Below are positions 1 to 8,701 of a stretch of 64,000 bases of DNA, piece by piece. The notes beneath the pieces were generated by a model. It saw only the letters and a program-made list of their open reading frames with translations, was not told where the DNA came from and ran no database searches. Source of the DNA: Cytophagales bacterium. Lineage in GTDB: Bacteria; Bacteroidota; Bacteroidia; Cytophagales; Cyclobacteriaceae. The first letter of the stretch is position 1. Every line of letters begins with the position of its first letter. Both the position numbers and the translations under genes were made by a program. The stretch is taken from positions 1,781,501 to 1,845,500 of the forward strand of contig JAWPMT010000005.1 in NCBI GenBank assembly GCA_033344775.1. The letters run 5' to 3'.

Positions 1-1101
1 ACCTGCAGAAAAACCCTCATGTGCGTAAGGCTTCGGCCCAGGAAGATCAGCATTGAAAGATGCAATTATTGCTTCATAGTCTGGTAGGCCCTGGTCTCTT
101 TGTCGCATGATCTTCCAAACAGCCTGGCAAAACTGATCAGTCAGATGATCCAGCACATACGACCCGGCGCTTGCATCAGCCAATTCTTCCAGACGAGATT
201 CGTAACGTAACAGATTTCCAATGTTTCTGGCAATCCTGCTATCAAATTCCGTGGATTTGAAAGGGTGTATCTCAAAACCTATTGCATCTGCCCCCCCAAG
301 AATGGCTGCCATTCCGGAAGTAGTCAGGCTCAGTAAGTCATTCTCAGCATTTCCGGTGGATTTTGGAAAAGCGACTAAGGCGAATTCTCCGGAGCTTTCC
401 CTCCAGTTTTGCAATGCCTGCCCGAGAAATATAAGGGTACGCATCCTGATCACCTCTGAATAAAATCGATGCGATGGGTGAATGGTCAGGGTAGTATCAT
501 CAAAAGGATGACCTTCCTTCAACAAGGCAAGCAGCACCTCCGCTGTGTGCTCAATCAGGCTTTCCGTATTGAACACCTGCGTATCTAAGCCGTAAGTCCT
601 GATCTCCGCTGCATGTACGTCTTCAATTTTCCCCGTACCGAATACAAAACCTGACATTTGGTCCTCGGCAACATCAGCACGCTGAAGGTATCCCTGTAAT
701 TGATCATTCGAAATTCCAGAGAATGAAACTGAACAATATTGTGGCTGTATTCCTGAAACTACTTTGGACAAATCAATTGAAGGATCCTGGAACTTAAAGA
801 ACACGCCATCTATTCCTGCCTTTAGCGCCTGAAGTGCTTCATGGTTGGCCTTACTTTCTTCTTTCGCCTTTACTTCAATCGGTTCAAGTAACTGCCAGCG
901 CTTTGCCTGACGTTTTTCAAAAAAATGGGTAAGGTATTGCGATGGTACAACCGAACTTTGATCGTAATAGCCAAAAGCTTTCAAATGAGGATCCACAGAC
1001 CAGGTCAGGGAATCTTCTAGCGAAGCTCCCTTAATATCGGCCGTGGCCTTTGCAATCCAACCGTCATTATCGATTTTGTTAAACTCCTCAAAATCAGGCA
1101 T
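1..1101 (-). CDS. mutA: Methylmalonyl-CoA mutase small subunit, 3' end cut by the window
   Basis: The minus strand reads open from an ATG at 1101 to the window edge (367 codons, no stop). The protein starts MPDFEEFNKI and carries the mutase small-subunit pattern: the early WSVDP segment, then GFEIHPF and SRIARNIGNLLRYES around residues 275-305. In the heterodimeric mutase, MutA is the non-catalytic partner of cobalamin-binding MutB; the complex interconverts methylmalonyl-CoA and succinyl-CoA in propionate metabolism. The large subunit would be expected just beyond base 1. Its start is divergent from dnaA across 267 bp. The family is known from heterodimeric enzymes of Bacteroidota and actinobacteria; the assignment rests on recognition of these motifs, and only the C-terminal cobalamin-like region is missing. 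Confidence 0.85.
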   Translation of the reverse strand, partial: MPDFEEFNKIDNDGWIAKATADIKGASLEDSLTWSVDPHLKAFGYYDQSSVVPSQYLTHFFEKRQAKRWQLLEPIEVKAKEESKANHEALQALKAGIDGVFFKFQDPSIDLSKVVSGIQPQYCSVSFSGISNDQLQGYLQRADVAEDQMSGFVFGTGKIEDVHAAEIRTYGLDTQVFNTESLIEHTAEVLLALLKEGHPFDDTTLTIHPSHRFYSEVIRMRTLIFLGQALQNWRESSGEFALVAFPKSTGNAENDLLSLTTSGMAAILGGADAIGFEIHPFKSTEFDSRIARNIGNLLRYESRLEELADASAGSYVLDHLTDQFCQAVWKIMRQRDQGLPDYEAIIASFNADLPGPKPYAHEGFSAG

Positions 1102-1289
1102 TACTAAAGTGGGGTTAATGTATGTTAGGGTAAAATTAGCTCTTTGTTAAAAACAATCTTGATATAGTTCAAACACGAAAAAAAAGGGAATTGCATTTTT
1201 CAAAGAATTTTATCAGGAAAGTCGGCCAAATACGTGTGAAATGAGTTTTCGAAAAAGTCAATAGGAAAACAATTTTTTTCTTAAAAAAG

Positions 1290-1321
1290 TTTGAGTCAAT
1301 TTTGATGTCCCCTTAAATCTA
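1290..1321 (+). promoter_or_regulatory. Candidate dnaA promoter
   Basis: TTTG at 1290-1293 is followed after 20 nt by TAAATCTA at 1314-1321, a partial match to the Bacteroidota -33/-7 pattern TTTG...TANNTTTG. It lies about 47 nt before the preferred dnaA start. The -7 half is weak (4 of 6 fixed bases), so this is tentative. No TTATCCACA-type DnaA boxes were found by eye in 1102-1368. Confidence 0.3.
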
Positions 1322-1368
1322 AATGAGGGAAATAAACACTCAAAAGACCGCCCGTAAGACGCTTGTCC

Positions 1369-2769
1369 ATGTACACAAAAACCTGGGAAAAATGCCTCCA
1401 ATTCATTCAGCAGCGCATTCCTGCTCAAAGTTATAAGACTTGGTTTTTGCCTATTCAGCCAATTAAGCTGGAAAACAATGTACTTACCATTCAGGTACCG
1501 AGCCAGTTTTTCTACGAATGGTTAGAGGAAAACTACGTACACTTATTGAAACAAGCCATCCAGGCAGAAATCGGTTCCGAAGGTAGATTGGAATATTCTG
1601 TTGTGGTTGATAGAGGCGATGAATTGGTTCAACCATACACTGTAAATGTCTCTGGAGTTGTAAATAGTCAAAATAAAGCCCGTGTAAACGGTTTTGATCA
1701 ATATAAGAATCCTCAATTCATTCAGGAATTGGCTTCGGATTCTAATCTGAATCCAACTTACCTTTTTGAAAATTTCATAGAAGGTGATTGCAATCGACTG
1801 GCTCGCTCAGCAGGATATGCAGTTGCGAAAAAACCGGGTGTTACCTCTTTCAATCCACTGATGATCTATGGAGGTGTTGGATTAGGAAAAACACATCTGG
1901 TTCAGGCCATTGGCAATGAGATCAAGCGAAACCATCCTGATAAGTATGTATTCTATGTTGCGTCTGAAAAATTCACGACGCAATTCATTGATGCATTAAA
2001 GAATAACAGCATTCAGGAGTTCATCGCTTATTATAGAAATGTGGATGTACTGATTCTGGATGACGTTCAGTTTCTGAAAGAAAAAGAAAAGACCCAGGAA
2101 ATTTTCTTCCACATCTTCAACCACCTGCATCAGAGTGGTAAGCAGATCATCATGACTAGTGATTGTGCACCCCGAGATCTTCAAGGCTTACAGGAAAGAT
2201 TGGTTTCCCGATTCAAATGGGGACTGACAACTGATTTACAAACGCCGGATTTCGAAACGCGCATGGCAATCATCCTTAAGAAATTGCAGGCAGATGGCAT
2301 TCGCATCCCGGATCAGGTGGTAGAATACCTTGCCTATTCTGTTGACACGAATATCCGAGAGCTCGAAGGTGTGATCATTTCCCTAATCGCTCATGCATCT
2401 CTGACTAAAGATCAGATCGATCTGGAATTAGCCAAGCAGACACTTAAAAATATCGTTACTGATATCGACTCAGAGGTTGGGATCGATTACATCCAAAAGA
2501 CGGTTTCTGATTACTTCAAGGTTGATCAGGATGACCTGAAAGCGAAGACCAGAAAACGCGAGATCGTAATTGCGCGTCAGGTGGCCATGTATTTCTCCAA
2601 AGATTACACCAATCATTCGCTGAAATCCATTGGTTATCATTTTGGAGGTCGTGATCACAGTACGGTCATTCATGCTGTCCAGTCTGTCAATGACATGATG
2701 GATACCAATGCCAAATTCCGCTATTCTATAGATGAACTGAAAAAGAAGCTCAAAATGCGTACAGCATAA
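1369..2769 (+). CDS. dnaA: Chromosomal replication initiator DnaA
   Basis: DnaA binds origin boxes and opens the replication origin. The 466-residue product has the full order of domains: N-terminal domain I (WEKCLQFIQQRIPAQSYKTWF), a short linker, the AAA+ domain with Walker A GGVGLGKTH near residue 168 and Walker B LILDDVQF near 228, and a C-terminal domain IV with the DNA-binding signature GGRDHSTVIHA near 425. A TTG at 1363 opens the frame two codons earlier, but the ATG at 1369 (MYTKTW) is the better start because it begins directly at the domain I helix. Length is normal for the family. It stands alone, divergent from mutA, with modA 54 bp downstream. Confidence 0.97.
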   Translation: MYTKTWEKCLQFIQQRIPAQSYKTWFLPIQPIKLENNVLTIQVPSQFFYEWLEENYVHLLKQAIQAEIGSEGRLEYSVVVDRGDELVQPYTVNVSGVVNSQNKARVNGFDQYKNPQFIQELASDSNLNPTYLFENFIEGDCNRLARSAGYAVAKKPGVTSFNPLMIYGGVGLGKTHLVQAIGNEIKRNHPDKYVFYVASEKFTTQFIDALKNNSIQEFIAYYRNVDVLILDDVQFLKEKEKTQEIFFHIFNHLHQSGKQIIMTSDCAPRDLQGLQERLVSRFKWGLTTDLQTPDFETRMAIILKKLQADGIRIPDQVVEYLAYSVDTNIRELEGVIISLIAHASLTKDQIDLELAKQTLKNIVTDIDSEVGIDYIQKTVSDYFKVDQDDLKAKTRKREIVIARQVAMYFSKDYTNHSLKSIGYHFGGRDHSTVIHAVQSVNDMMDTNAKFRYSIDELKKKLKMRTA

Positions 2770-2823
2770 GGGATTTTTCAACGCAGTTTTTCCGAACATT
2801 CTCCTTCTACCTATCTTGGTGAG

Positions 2824-3573
2824 ATGAAAAGGATTTTCTCAATCCTGTGCATCTTGATCTTGTGCAAGGCTTGTACGCCCATATCGGACCTCACAATAAT
2901 CCAGGTGTTCGTAGCTGCCAGCTTAAGTCCTGTTGTCACGGAATTAGGTGAATTGTATCAAGATGAGCGAAACATCAAAATTGTCTTGAATACTGCTTCC
3001 AGCGGAACCCTCGCCAGGCAAATCGCTCAAGGAGCATCAGCAGACCTTTTCATATCTGCAAATCAGCAATGGATCACCTACCTTCAAAACGAACAACTGA
3101 TTTTTAACGAAAGCACACTACCCATCATTAATCAATTGGTTTTGGTGGCTCCCATAAAAGATTCCCATGATATCATTGACCCCTATAACAATGAAAAAAT
3201 TAATGACCTGCTACAATCTAACAGATTAGCCATTGGAGATCCTAATCACGTCCCAGTGGGACAATATGCCCTACAGGCCATTGAGGCTTTGAATTGGCAA
3301 CTATCATCAAAACAGACCTTACCATCCAAAGACGCCCGTGCCACTTTGGTGGCAGTAGAATTGGGAGAAGCGGAACTGGGTATTGTTTATCAAACCGACG
3401 CTAAAAAATCGAAAAAGGTCAACATCATTGGTACGCTCCCTAAAGAAGCATACGCGCCGATTCGCTACTTTGCAGGTACTTGTAGTAATAATCCATTGAC
3501 TGCCGAATTTTTAATCTTCATGAACAGCCCTGAGGCAAGGCAGATTTGGGAAAAACACGGGTTTATCTTGTAG
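2824..3573 (+). CDS. modA: Molybdate ABC transporter substrate-binding protein ModA
   Basis: The 249-residue protein has a hydrophobic N-terminus ending in LCKAC, so it is probably a lipoprotein anchored at Cys17, followed by the ModA fold: FVAASLSPVVTEL, then SSGTLARQIAQGASADLFISA (the phosphate/molybdate-like oxyanion binding segment) and GDPNHVPVGQYA. ModA captures molybdate or tungstate in the periplasm and hands it to ModBC. It is the first gene of a compact modABC operon: only 6 bp separate it from modB. No ModE-type regulator or molybdoenzyme gene lies nearby. Confidence 0.93.
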   Translation: MKRIFSILCILILCKACTPISDLTIIQVFVAASLSPVVTELGELYQDERNIKIVLNTASSGTLARQIAQGASADLFISANQQWITYLQNEQLIFNESTLPIINQLVLVAPIKDSHDIIDPYNNEKINDLLQSNRLAIGDPNHVPVGQYALQAIEALNWQLSSKQTLPSKDARATLVAVELGEAELGIVYQTDAKKSKKVNIIGTLPKEAYAPIRYFAGTCSNNPLTAEFLIFMNSPEARQIWEKHGFIL

Positions 3574-3579
3574 TGACCA

Positions 3580-4263
3580 TTGACCTTTAGTGAATCAACA
3601 TATCAAGCCATTTATCTGTCCGTAAAGGTCGGACTTATCAGCACACTGGTATCACTGCCTTTTGCAATTCTATTGGGTTATTGGATGGCCCGTAAAAACT
3701 TCATAGGGAAGCCCGTGCTGGAAGGGATCATCCATTTACCACTGGTGATGCCTCCGGTTGCTACTGGCTATTTACTTCTCCTGATTTTTGGGACGAAGGG
3801 GATCATCGGGAATTGGTTATTCGAAGTTTTTGGCATTCGATTGGCTTTTGCTTTTCCTGCAGCTGTTCTTGCAGCGATCGTCGTGGCGTTTCCCCTCATG
3901 GTACGTTCCATACGAACGGCCATGGAGCTGATCGATCCGAAACTTGAACAGACATCATTGCTATTAGGTGTCAGTCACATCAAGACCTTATTCAAAATCA
4001 CGATCCCGCTTGCGGCTCCAGGCATCATATCCGGTACTGTATTGGCCTTTGCCAGATCTTTGGGTGAATTCGGAGCGACCATATCCTTCGCAGGAAATAT
4101 CCCTGGAGAAACACAAACATTGCCCCTTGCCATCTATTCAAAAATGCAAATACCCGGTGAAGAACAAGCCACTTTTATGCTGGTGGCAATCGCCGTTGGC
4201 ATTTCATTTATCGCCATGATCCTTTCTGAGTGGTCCATCAAAAAAATGAAGCTGCATGGTTAG
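3580..4263 (+). CDS. modB: Molybdate ABC transporter permease ModB
   Basis: Inner-membrane permease of the molybdate importer, 227 residues with about five to six membrane segments and the permease EAA-type loop (residues ~142-165, LAAPGIISGTVLAFARSLGEFGAT), the coupling site for the ATPase. The start must be the TTG at 3580: the two codons upstream in frame include TGA and TAG, and the next ATG would remove the first membrane helix. Its end overlaps modC by 8 bp, which suggests translational coupling. Confidence 0.93.
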   Translation: MTFSESTYQAIYLSVKVGLISTLVSLPFAILLGYWMARKNFIGKPVLEGIIHLPLVMPPVATGYLLLLIFGTKGIIGNWLFEVFGIRLAFAFPAAVLAAIVVAFPLMVRSIRTAMELIDPKLEQTSLLLGVSHIKTLFKITIPLAAPGIISGTVLAFARSLGEFGATISFAGNIPGETQTLPLAIYSKMQIPGEEQATFMLVAIAVGISFIAMILSEWSIKKMKLHG

Positions 4264-5329
4264 TGTTGATTACCTTTTGGATCGAGGAAACTTCAAAACC
4301 CAGGTGAAAACCATCTTTCCAAAGGGTATCACTGGCATCTATGGCCCAAGTGGTTCCGGGAAAACCACTTTATTGAACGTTATAGCTGGCCTGGACAAAC
4401 CGGATACTGGCAGCATTGAAGTCGGTGATCATACCTTATTTGATTCCGAAGCAAACATTCATACACCTATATCCAAAAGGAATGTCGGGTATGTCTTTCA
4501 GGAAGGTCGACTGTTCCCGCATCTTAGTGTGGAACAAAACCTGAAATATGGCATTAAGCCTGAGAAAGCGAGTCAGTTCACTTTTAAGGAAGTCATTGAT
4601 TTACTGCAAATCCAACATTTATTATCCTCCAGGCCTGCCCAGCTTTCGGGTGGAGAACAACAACGCGTTGCCATTGGTCGCGCGCTGCTCTCCTCGCCTG
4701 CTATTTTGCTCTTAGACGAACCATTTTCTGCATTAGATACTCAGCTTCGGGATCAGATCTTACCTTTCATTTACCAGATTCATCAACGGATTGAAATCCC
4801 TATTTTGGTAGTCAGCCATGACTTATCAGAATTACTGAAACTTTCCCAAAATCTACTCTGCCTTCAGCATGGTCAATGTGTCGGGCATGGCAATTTTATT
4901 GACCTAATTAAGCAACCGGAGACACATGCCGTGTTTGGTAATCGTCCTTTGATCAATTGTTTTGAAATGCAGCCGGTTTTGACCGATAAGGATGAAGACC
5001 TCACTACCCTAAAATGGCAGTATGACAAACAAGATGTGTTTGTCAAATGTCAGCGTACAGCTATCGAACATGAGGGCTCTGTGAGGGTTTTCCTGAACGC
5101 TGATGACATTTCTTTATCCCTGCATCAAGTCGAACAGGTCACTACACAAAATCAATTGTCTGGAAAAGTGACGCAACTCATCCCTCGCAACCAGGCCATG
5201 ATCTGTATTGTGAATGTAGGCTTCCCTCTGATCGTGGAGATCACACGTGATTCTCAGAAGCGACTAAACATCCAAGTGGGTACTTCGCTTTGGTGTTTGT
5301 TTAAGTCGGTAGCTATTGGGTTGGCGTGA
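4256..5329 (+). CDS. modC: Molybdate ABC transporter ATP-binding protein ModC
   Basis: ATPase that drives molybdate uptake through ModB. The 357 residues hold Walker A GPSGSGKTT (~31-39), Q-loop FQEGRLFPH, ABC signature LSGGEQQRVAIGRALL (~129-144), Walker B ILLLDEPFSALD and the switch His in VVSHD. The C-terminal third (from ~ residue 285) has the sequence pattern of the TOBE oxyanion-binding domain typical of ModC (LSGKVTQLIPRNQAMICIV). The ATG overlaps the modB end by 8 bp. It is the last gene of modABC; 402 bp without a gene follow. Confidence 0.93.
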   Translation: MVSVDYLLDRGNFKTQVKTIFPKGITGIYGPSGSGKTTLLNVIAGLDKPDTGSIEVGDHTLFDSEANIHTPISKRNVGYVFQEGRLFPHLSVEQNLKYGIKPEKASQFTFKEVIDLLQIQHLLSSRPAQLSGGEQQRVAIGRALLSSPAILLLDEPFSALDTQLRDQILPFIYQIHQRIEIPILVVSHDLSELLKLSQNLLCLQHGQCVGHGNFIDLIKQPETHAVFGNRPLINCFEMQPVLTDKDEDLTTLKWQYDKQDVFVKCQRTAIEHEGSVRVFLNADDISLSLHQVEQVTTQNQLSGKVTQLIPRNQAMICIVNVGFPLIVEITRDSQKRLNIQVGTSLWCLFKSVAIGLA

Positions 5330-5731
5330 GGATACTGTAAATGTCTACTTCGACAGGCTCAGTATGACATTAAATTCGATTGGCTCGGAGACACCCCAAA
5401 GCCATTAAGCTATGATTCGTCACAGCGAAGAATTGATCGGCCGAAGCGGCAGTCTATTCCCTATTTCAACTTCGAAACCTTATTTGAGATTGCTTCTTGG
5501 CATCGTAATGACGGTCCTTTTCTTAGCTTAATGGCTTTGGGGATACCTTGTCGGCATGAGTTTAAATTGCCGGGCTCTGTGACTTGCGGCTAGAATTACA
5601 ATTAGCCTCTCATTTTAGCTTGTGTACCTACACACTTACAAATTTCTACCAATATTACCCATCCCATAGAAATACGACCTCTCGTAATGCCCGACGCTGA
5701 CAGCTCGGATAGTTGATTCTAATTTCGAATC
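5330..5731. other. Intergenic stretch between modC and the next gene, carrying a palindromic repeat element
   Basis: No open frame worth calling was found on either strand in these 402 bp. The left half is occupied by the inverted-repeat element at 5394-5542. The right part contains CTACACACTTACAAATTTC-like AT-rich sequence without a convincing promoter. Confidence 0.6.
5394..5542. repeat. Inverted-repeat element with 19-bp perfect arms
   Basis: CCCCAAAGCCATTAAGCTA at 5394-5412 is repeated exactly, inverted, at 5524-5542 (TAGCTTAATGGCTTTGGGG). The 111 bp between hold GGCCGAAGCGG and CATCGTAATGACGG, words that look like dispersed REP or MITE sequence. There is no open frame. It is placed 64 bp after modC. 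Whether it is dispersed in the genome cannot be seen from one window. Confidence 0.7.
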
Positions 5732-6970
5732 ATGAGTTTTCGTTTTACTACTTTTTTCCTACTATTTCTGGGTTTCAATTTGGTTTTCGGTCAAACTGAA
5801 TCTGAATTCCAGGAACTCATCAAAGTGCAAGTTGATTGCCGTGGTTGCAACAACAACTTCATTCGCCAAAACATCCGAAGTGTCTCTCATGTCCGTGACC
5901 AGGCGTTGGCGGATGTTTATGTGTTGGTCAATCAAACCTTTACTCCTGCTACCCGATTATTCAATATCTCCCTGGAAGGGTTGAATGAATTTGAAGGGAT
6001 CAATAATCAGTTTGAACACCCGATCTCCCGTACGCAGACCTCTCAGGAGCAAAATGAGGAACTAGTCAAAGTACTTACTATCGCCCTGGCGCCTTATCTG
6101 TTGCATCGCATATCTGATGCCATGACCTTGGAAATATCCGCAGATTCGGCTAATTTGATCGGCCCGGAAGAAGAGGAAGACAAGTGGCGCAACTGGATCT
6201 TTAGCGTAGCCGCAAGACTCAACCTGAACGAACAGGATACTCGAAAACAATCTTCTCTCACCCTGCGCTTTGATGGCGATAAAGTAACTGAAAACTGGCG
6301 GGTACGGCTGGATGGCCGGTTTCGCCGGAACATCTTGAAAATCTCAGAAGAAGGCCAGGAGCCATTCTCTAGTCGAGTAGAAAATGAATTCATTGGTGGT
6401 AGTGTGGTCAAAAGTCTTTCCAACCATTGGTCTACTGGTGTATTCAGCAGCTATTTTGCCAATACGGCGGACAATTTGAACAGTCGGGTCAACACCTCCT
6501 TTGCTCTGGAATACAATTTTTTCGATTACCAGGAAGTACTGACAAGAGAGATGACCATCGCCTACCGACTTGGCATGAACTGGCAAGCGTATCAGGATCC
6601 GACCATATTTGATCGCCTTGACGATCGGTTTGGGAGCCAGTCGCTTGCCGTAGAAATACGATTTAGAAAGAACTGGGGTAATTTTTTCTCGACGATCCGG
6701 GGTTCTCATTTCCTGAATAATTTTAAGAGAAACCGGCTTTCCATCGACAATTCCGCCTCTGTCCGGGTCTGGAAAGGGCTCACTGTACAGCTCAATGCGG
6801 AATTCAATATCATCCGTGATCAGATCAATTTACCGAAGGGCGAAGCCTCTCTGGAAGATGTCATTCTTCAGCAAAGGGCAATTGCTAAAAGTTACGACCT
6901 GTTCATTGGTACTGGCATTAACTACACTTTTGGTTCCATCTTCAATAATATTTTGAATACGAGGTTGTAG
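5732..6970 (+). CDS. Secreted protein with probable outer-membrane barrel, function unknown
   Basis: A 412-residue protein with a clear signal peptide (LLFLGFNLVFGQ, cleavage after about residue 20). The N-terminal 110 residues include a CRGCNNNFIRQNI motif with two cysteines and a segment ADVYVLVNQT, which looks like a small periplasmic domain. From about residue 160 the sequence alternates polar and hydrophobic residues (SLTLRFDGDKVTENWRVRLDG, ALEYNFFDYQEV) and ends in YTFGSIFNNILNTRL, as expected of outer-membrane strands. It stands alone between two repeat elements. I recognise the general type, common and uncharacterised in Bacteroidota, but not a named family. Confidence 0.75.
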   Translation: MSFRFTTFFLLFLGFNLVFGQTESEFQELIKVQVDCRGCNNNFIRQNIRSVSHVRDQALADVYVLVNQTFTPATRLFNISLEGLNEFEGINNQFEHPISRTQTSQEQNEELVKVLTIALAPYLLHRISDAMTLEISADSANLIGPEEEEDKWRNWIFSVAARLNLNEQDTRKQSSLTLRFDGDKVTENWRVRLDGRFRRNILKISEEGQEPFSSRVENEFIGGSVVKSLSNHWSTGVFSSYFANTADNLNSRVNTSFALEYNFFDYQEVLTREMTIAYRLGMNWQAYQDPTIFDRLDDRFGSQSLAVEIRFRKNWGNFFSTIRGSHFLNNFKRNRLSIDNSASVRVWKGLTVQLNAEFNIIRDQINLPKGEASLEDVILQQRAIAKSYDLFIGTGINYTFGSIFNNILNTRL

Positions 6971-6988
6971 GGATAAATAAGTATAAAC

Positions 6989-7105
6989 GTCAACTTAAGC
7001 GTCATTCCTGCGCAGGCAGGAATCTCAATATTAGATGTGCGATATGATTTTGAGATTCCCAGACACGCCGGGAATGACGAATATTTTTTTTCGGCTTAAG
7101 TTGAC
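6989..7105. repeat. Nested inverted-repeat (REP/MITE-like) element
   Basis: Outer arms GTCAACTTAAGC (6989-7000) and GCTTAAGTTGAC (7094-7105) are perfect 12-bp inverted copies. Inside them lie second arms GTCATTCCTGCGCAGGCAGG... (7001-) and ...CGCCGGGAATGAC (-7079), with AATCTCA/TGAGATT pairing as well. The whole can fold into a long cruciform. It sits between convergent genes (ending 6970 and 7141), so it may also act as a bidirectional terminator. Confidence 0.7.
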
Positions 7106-7140
7106 TACCTCAAATCGCAACGATTAATTCAAGACAAGTA

Positions 7141-8598
7141 TCAGAACCTATACGGAAAATAAACCTGTCGTCCATTTCGGTCGATACCGACAATGGTGAC
7201 CCTGCCCCGGATACGGGACAACAACTCAGAAAGTTCTTCCGGAGTATCCATCGGACGACCATTGATGGAGGTAATGATGAACCCTTCCGGGATGTCTAGT
7301 CGGGCAAAGAAACCTCTTCGATCAAATTCAATAACTTTTATCCCTCCGGAAACGCCATACGCCTCTCTATCAGCTTTCGGCAGTGCTTCAAACGTCGCTT
7401 GCAGGTCTTCTGAATAGTAAGTTACCTTCCTTAGAATACCGGTGGTTCCTTCCCGATTGGTCAATGTCATGTTCTTATTGAGCGTGCGATCGTCGCGACG
7501 AACCACCAGATCAATCTCATCACCGGGGTATAATCCAGCCAGGTATTCCTCCAGATTGGCTTTGGAATCTACTTGCTTACCATTGGCTCTTAGGATGACG
7601 TCTCCTTTTTCTAATCCGGCCTTTTCTGAAGCACTATTTCGAGCGACTGCCGCGATCAGGACTCCTTGCAAGCTTTGTAGCTCTAATTTATCGGCAATCT
7701 CACTGTCTATGTCCAGGAATTCTGCACCTGTTAAGGCTTTCTGTACCTGACCATATTTTACCAGGTCCGTGTATACTTTTTTCACAATGTCTACAGGGAC
7801 TGCAAATCCATAACCAGCATAAGACCCTGTTCTGGATAATATGGCGGTATTGATTCCGATCAATTCTCCCTTTTTGTTGACCAAAGCACCACCACTGTTC
7901 CCTGGGTTAATGGCCGCATCTGTTTGAATGAAAGATTCGATTGGGAAGCGGTCTCTTAAAATATTGATATTTCTACCCTTGGCACTGACAATACCTGCGG
8001 TAACCGTTGAAGTAAGGTTAAAGGGGTTTCCTACGGCCAGCACCCACTCACCTACATTTACGTTACTAGACTTCCCTAAGGCAATGGCCGGCAAACTGGC
8101 ATCATCTACTTTGATCACAGCCAGGTCTGTTGAAGGATCGGTTCCAATTAATTCCGCATCATAAATTTTCTTACCTACTGTGACTCGGATGATATCCGCA
8201 TCTTCAATCACATGATTGTTAGTAACGATATAGCCATCTTTTGAAAAGATCACACCAGAACCTGACCCCACCTTTTGCTGGCTTCTGGGCTCAAAGAACC
8301 AATCGAATACACTCCTTCCCATGTATTCGTATTCGGTCGAAGTTTGAATGAATACTACACTGTTGGTACTGGAAAAAGAAGCTTGCACAAAATCCTCCCG
8401 AAACAAGCTGGTGTCTACGGGTATATCTGCCCTGGAGATGATGGGTTCATCTTCGGTTGATCGAAAATTCGAAAACTGCGCTGATGTATCTTGTTCGATC
8501 TCAGAAATGATCTCAGATTTGTACCATTCGGCTCCTACGATCAATCCTAAAAACCCTGTTGAAAACCCGATAATCGCCGTAAGCAAAACTCTTCTCAT
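7141..8598 (-). CDS. HtrA/DegP-type periplasmic serine protease
   Basis: Trypsin-like protease with two C-terminal PDZ domains, acting on misfolded envelope proteins. The 485 residues start with one membrane helix (residues 4-23, signal anchor or signal peptide). The catalytic triad is visible: His129 in VTNNHVI, Asp158 in STDLAVIKV and Ser235 in NPGNSGGAL. PDZ1 spans about 285-385 (LQGVLIAAVARNSASEKAGLEKGDVI) and PDZ2 about 400-485, ending in FPYRF. Length and layout are normal for Bacteroidota DegP/DegQ homologues. It is a single gene, divergent from the GH3-family gene. Confidence 0.93.
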   Translation of the reverse strand: MRRVLLTAIIGFSTGFLGLIVGAEWYKSEIISEIEQDTSAQFSNFRSTEDEPIISRADIPVDTSLFREDFVQASFSSTNSVVFIQTSTEYEYMGRSVFDWFFEPRSQQKVGSGSGVIFSKDGYIVTNNHVIEDADIIRVTVGKKIYDAELIGTDPSTDLAVIKVDDASLPAIALGKSSNVNVGEWVLAVGNPFNLTSTVTAGIVSAKGRNINILRDRFPIESFIQTDAAINPGNSGGALVNKKGELIGINTAILSRTGSYAGYGFAVPVDIVKKVYTDLVKYGQVQKALTGAEFLDIDSEIADKLELQSLQGVLIAAVARNSASEKAGLEKGDVILRANGKQVDSKANLEEYLAGLYPGDEIDLVVRRDDRTLNKNMTLTNREGTTGILRKVTYYSEDLQATFEALPKADREAYGVSGGIKVIEFDRRGFFARLDIPEGFIITSINGRPMDTPEELSELLSRIRGRVTIVGIDRNGRQVYFPYRF

Positions 8599-8674
8599 CC
8601 GTTCACTCTTTTATTTCGAAAGTTATTTACTGCAAAGTGAAAAAATTGTTTCATTATTGTTTGTTCGACACGAC

Positions 8675-8682
8675 TAAATTTG
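8675..8682 (+). promoter_or_regulatory. -7 promoter element of the GH3-family gene
   Basis: TAAATTTG matches the Bacteroidota -7 consensus TANNTTTG in every fixed base and lies 19 nt before the ATG at 8702. No TTG sits at the ideal distance upstream (nearest at 8646 and 8657), so the -33 half is uncertain. Confidence 0.4.
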
Positions 8683-8701
8683 TGCAACGTCTCACCTAAA
8701 T

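Noticed and set aside
221-463. Plus-strand frame opposite mutA
   Set aside because: It is the reverse reading of a well conserved mutase gene.
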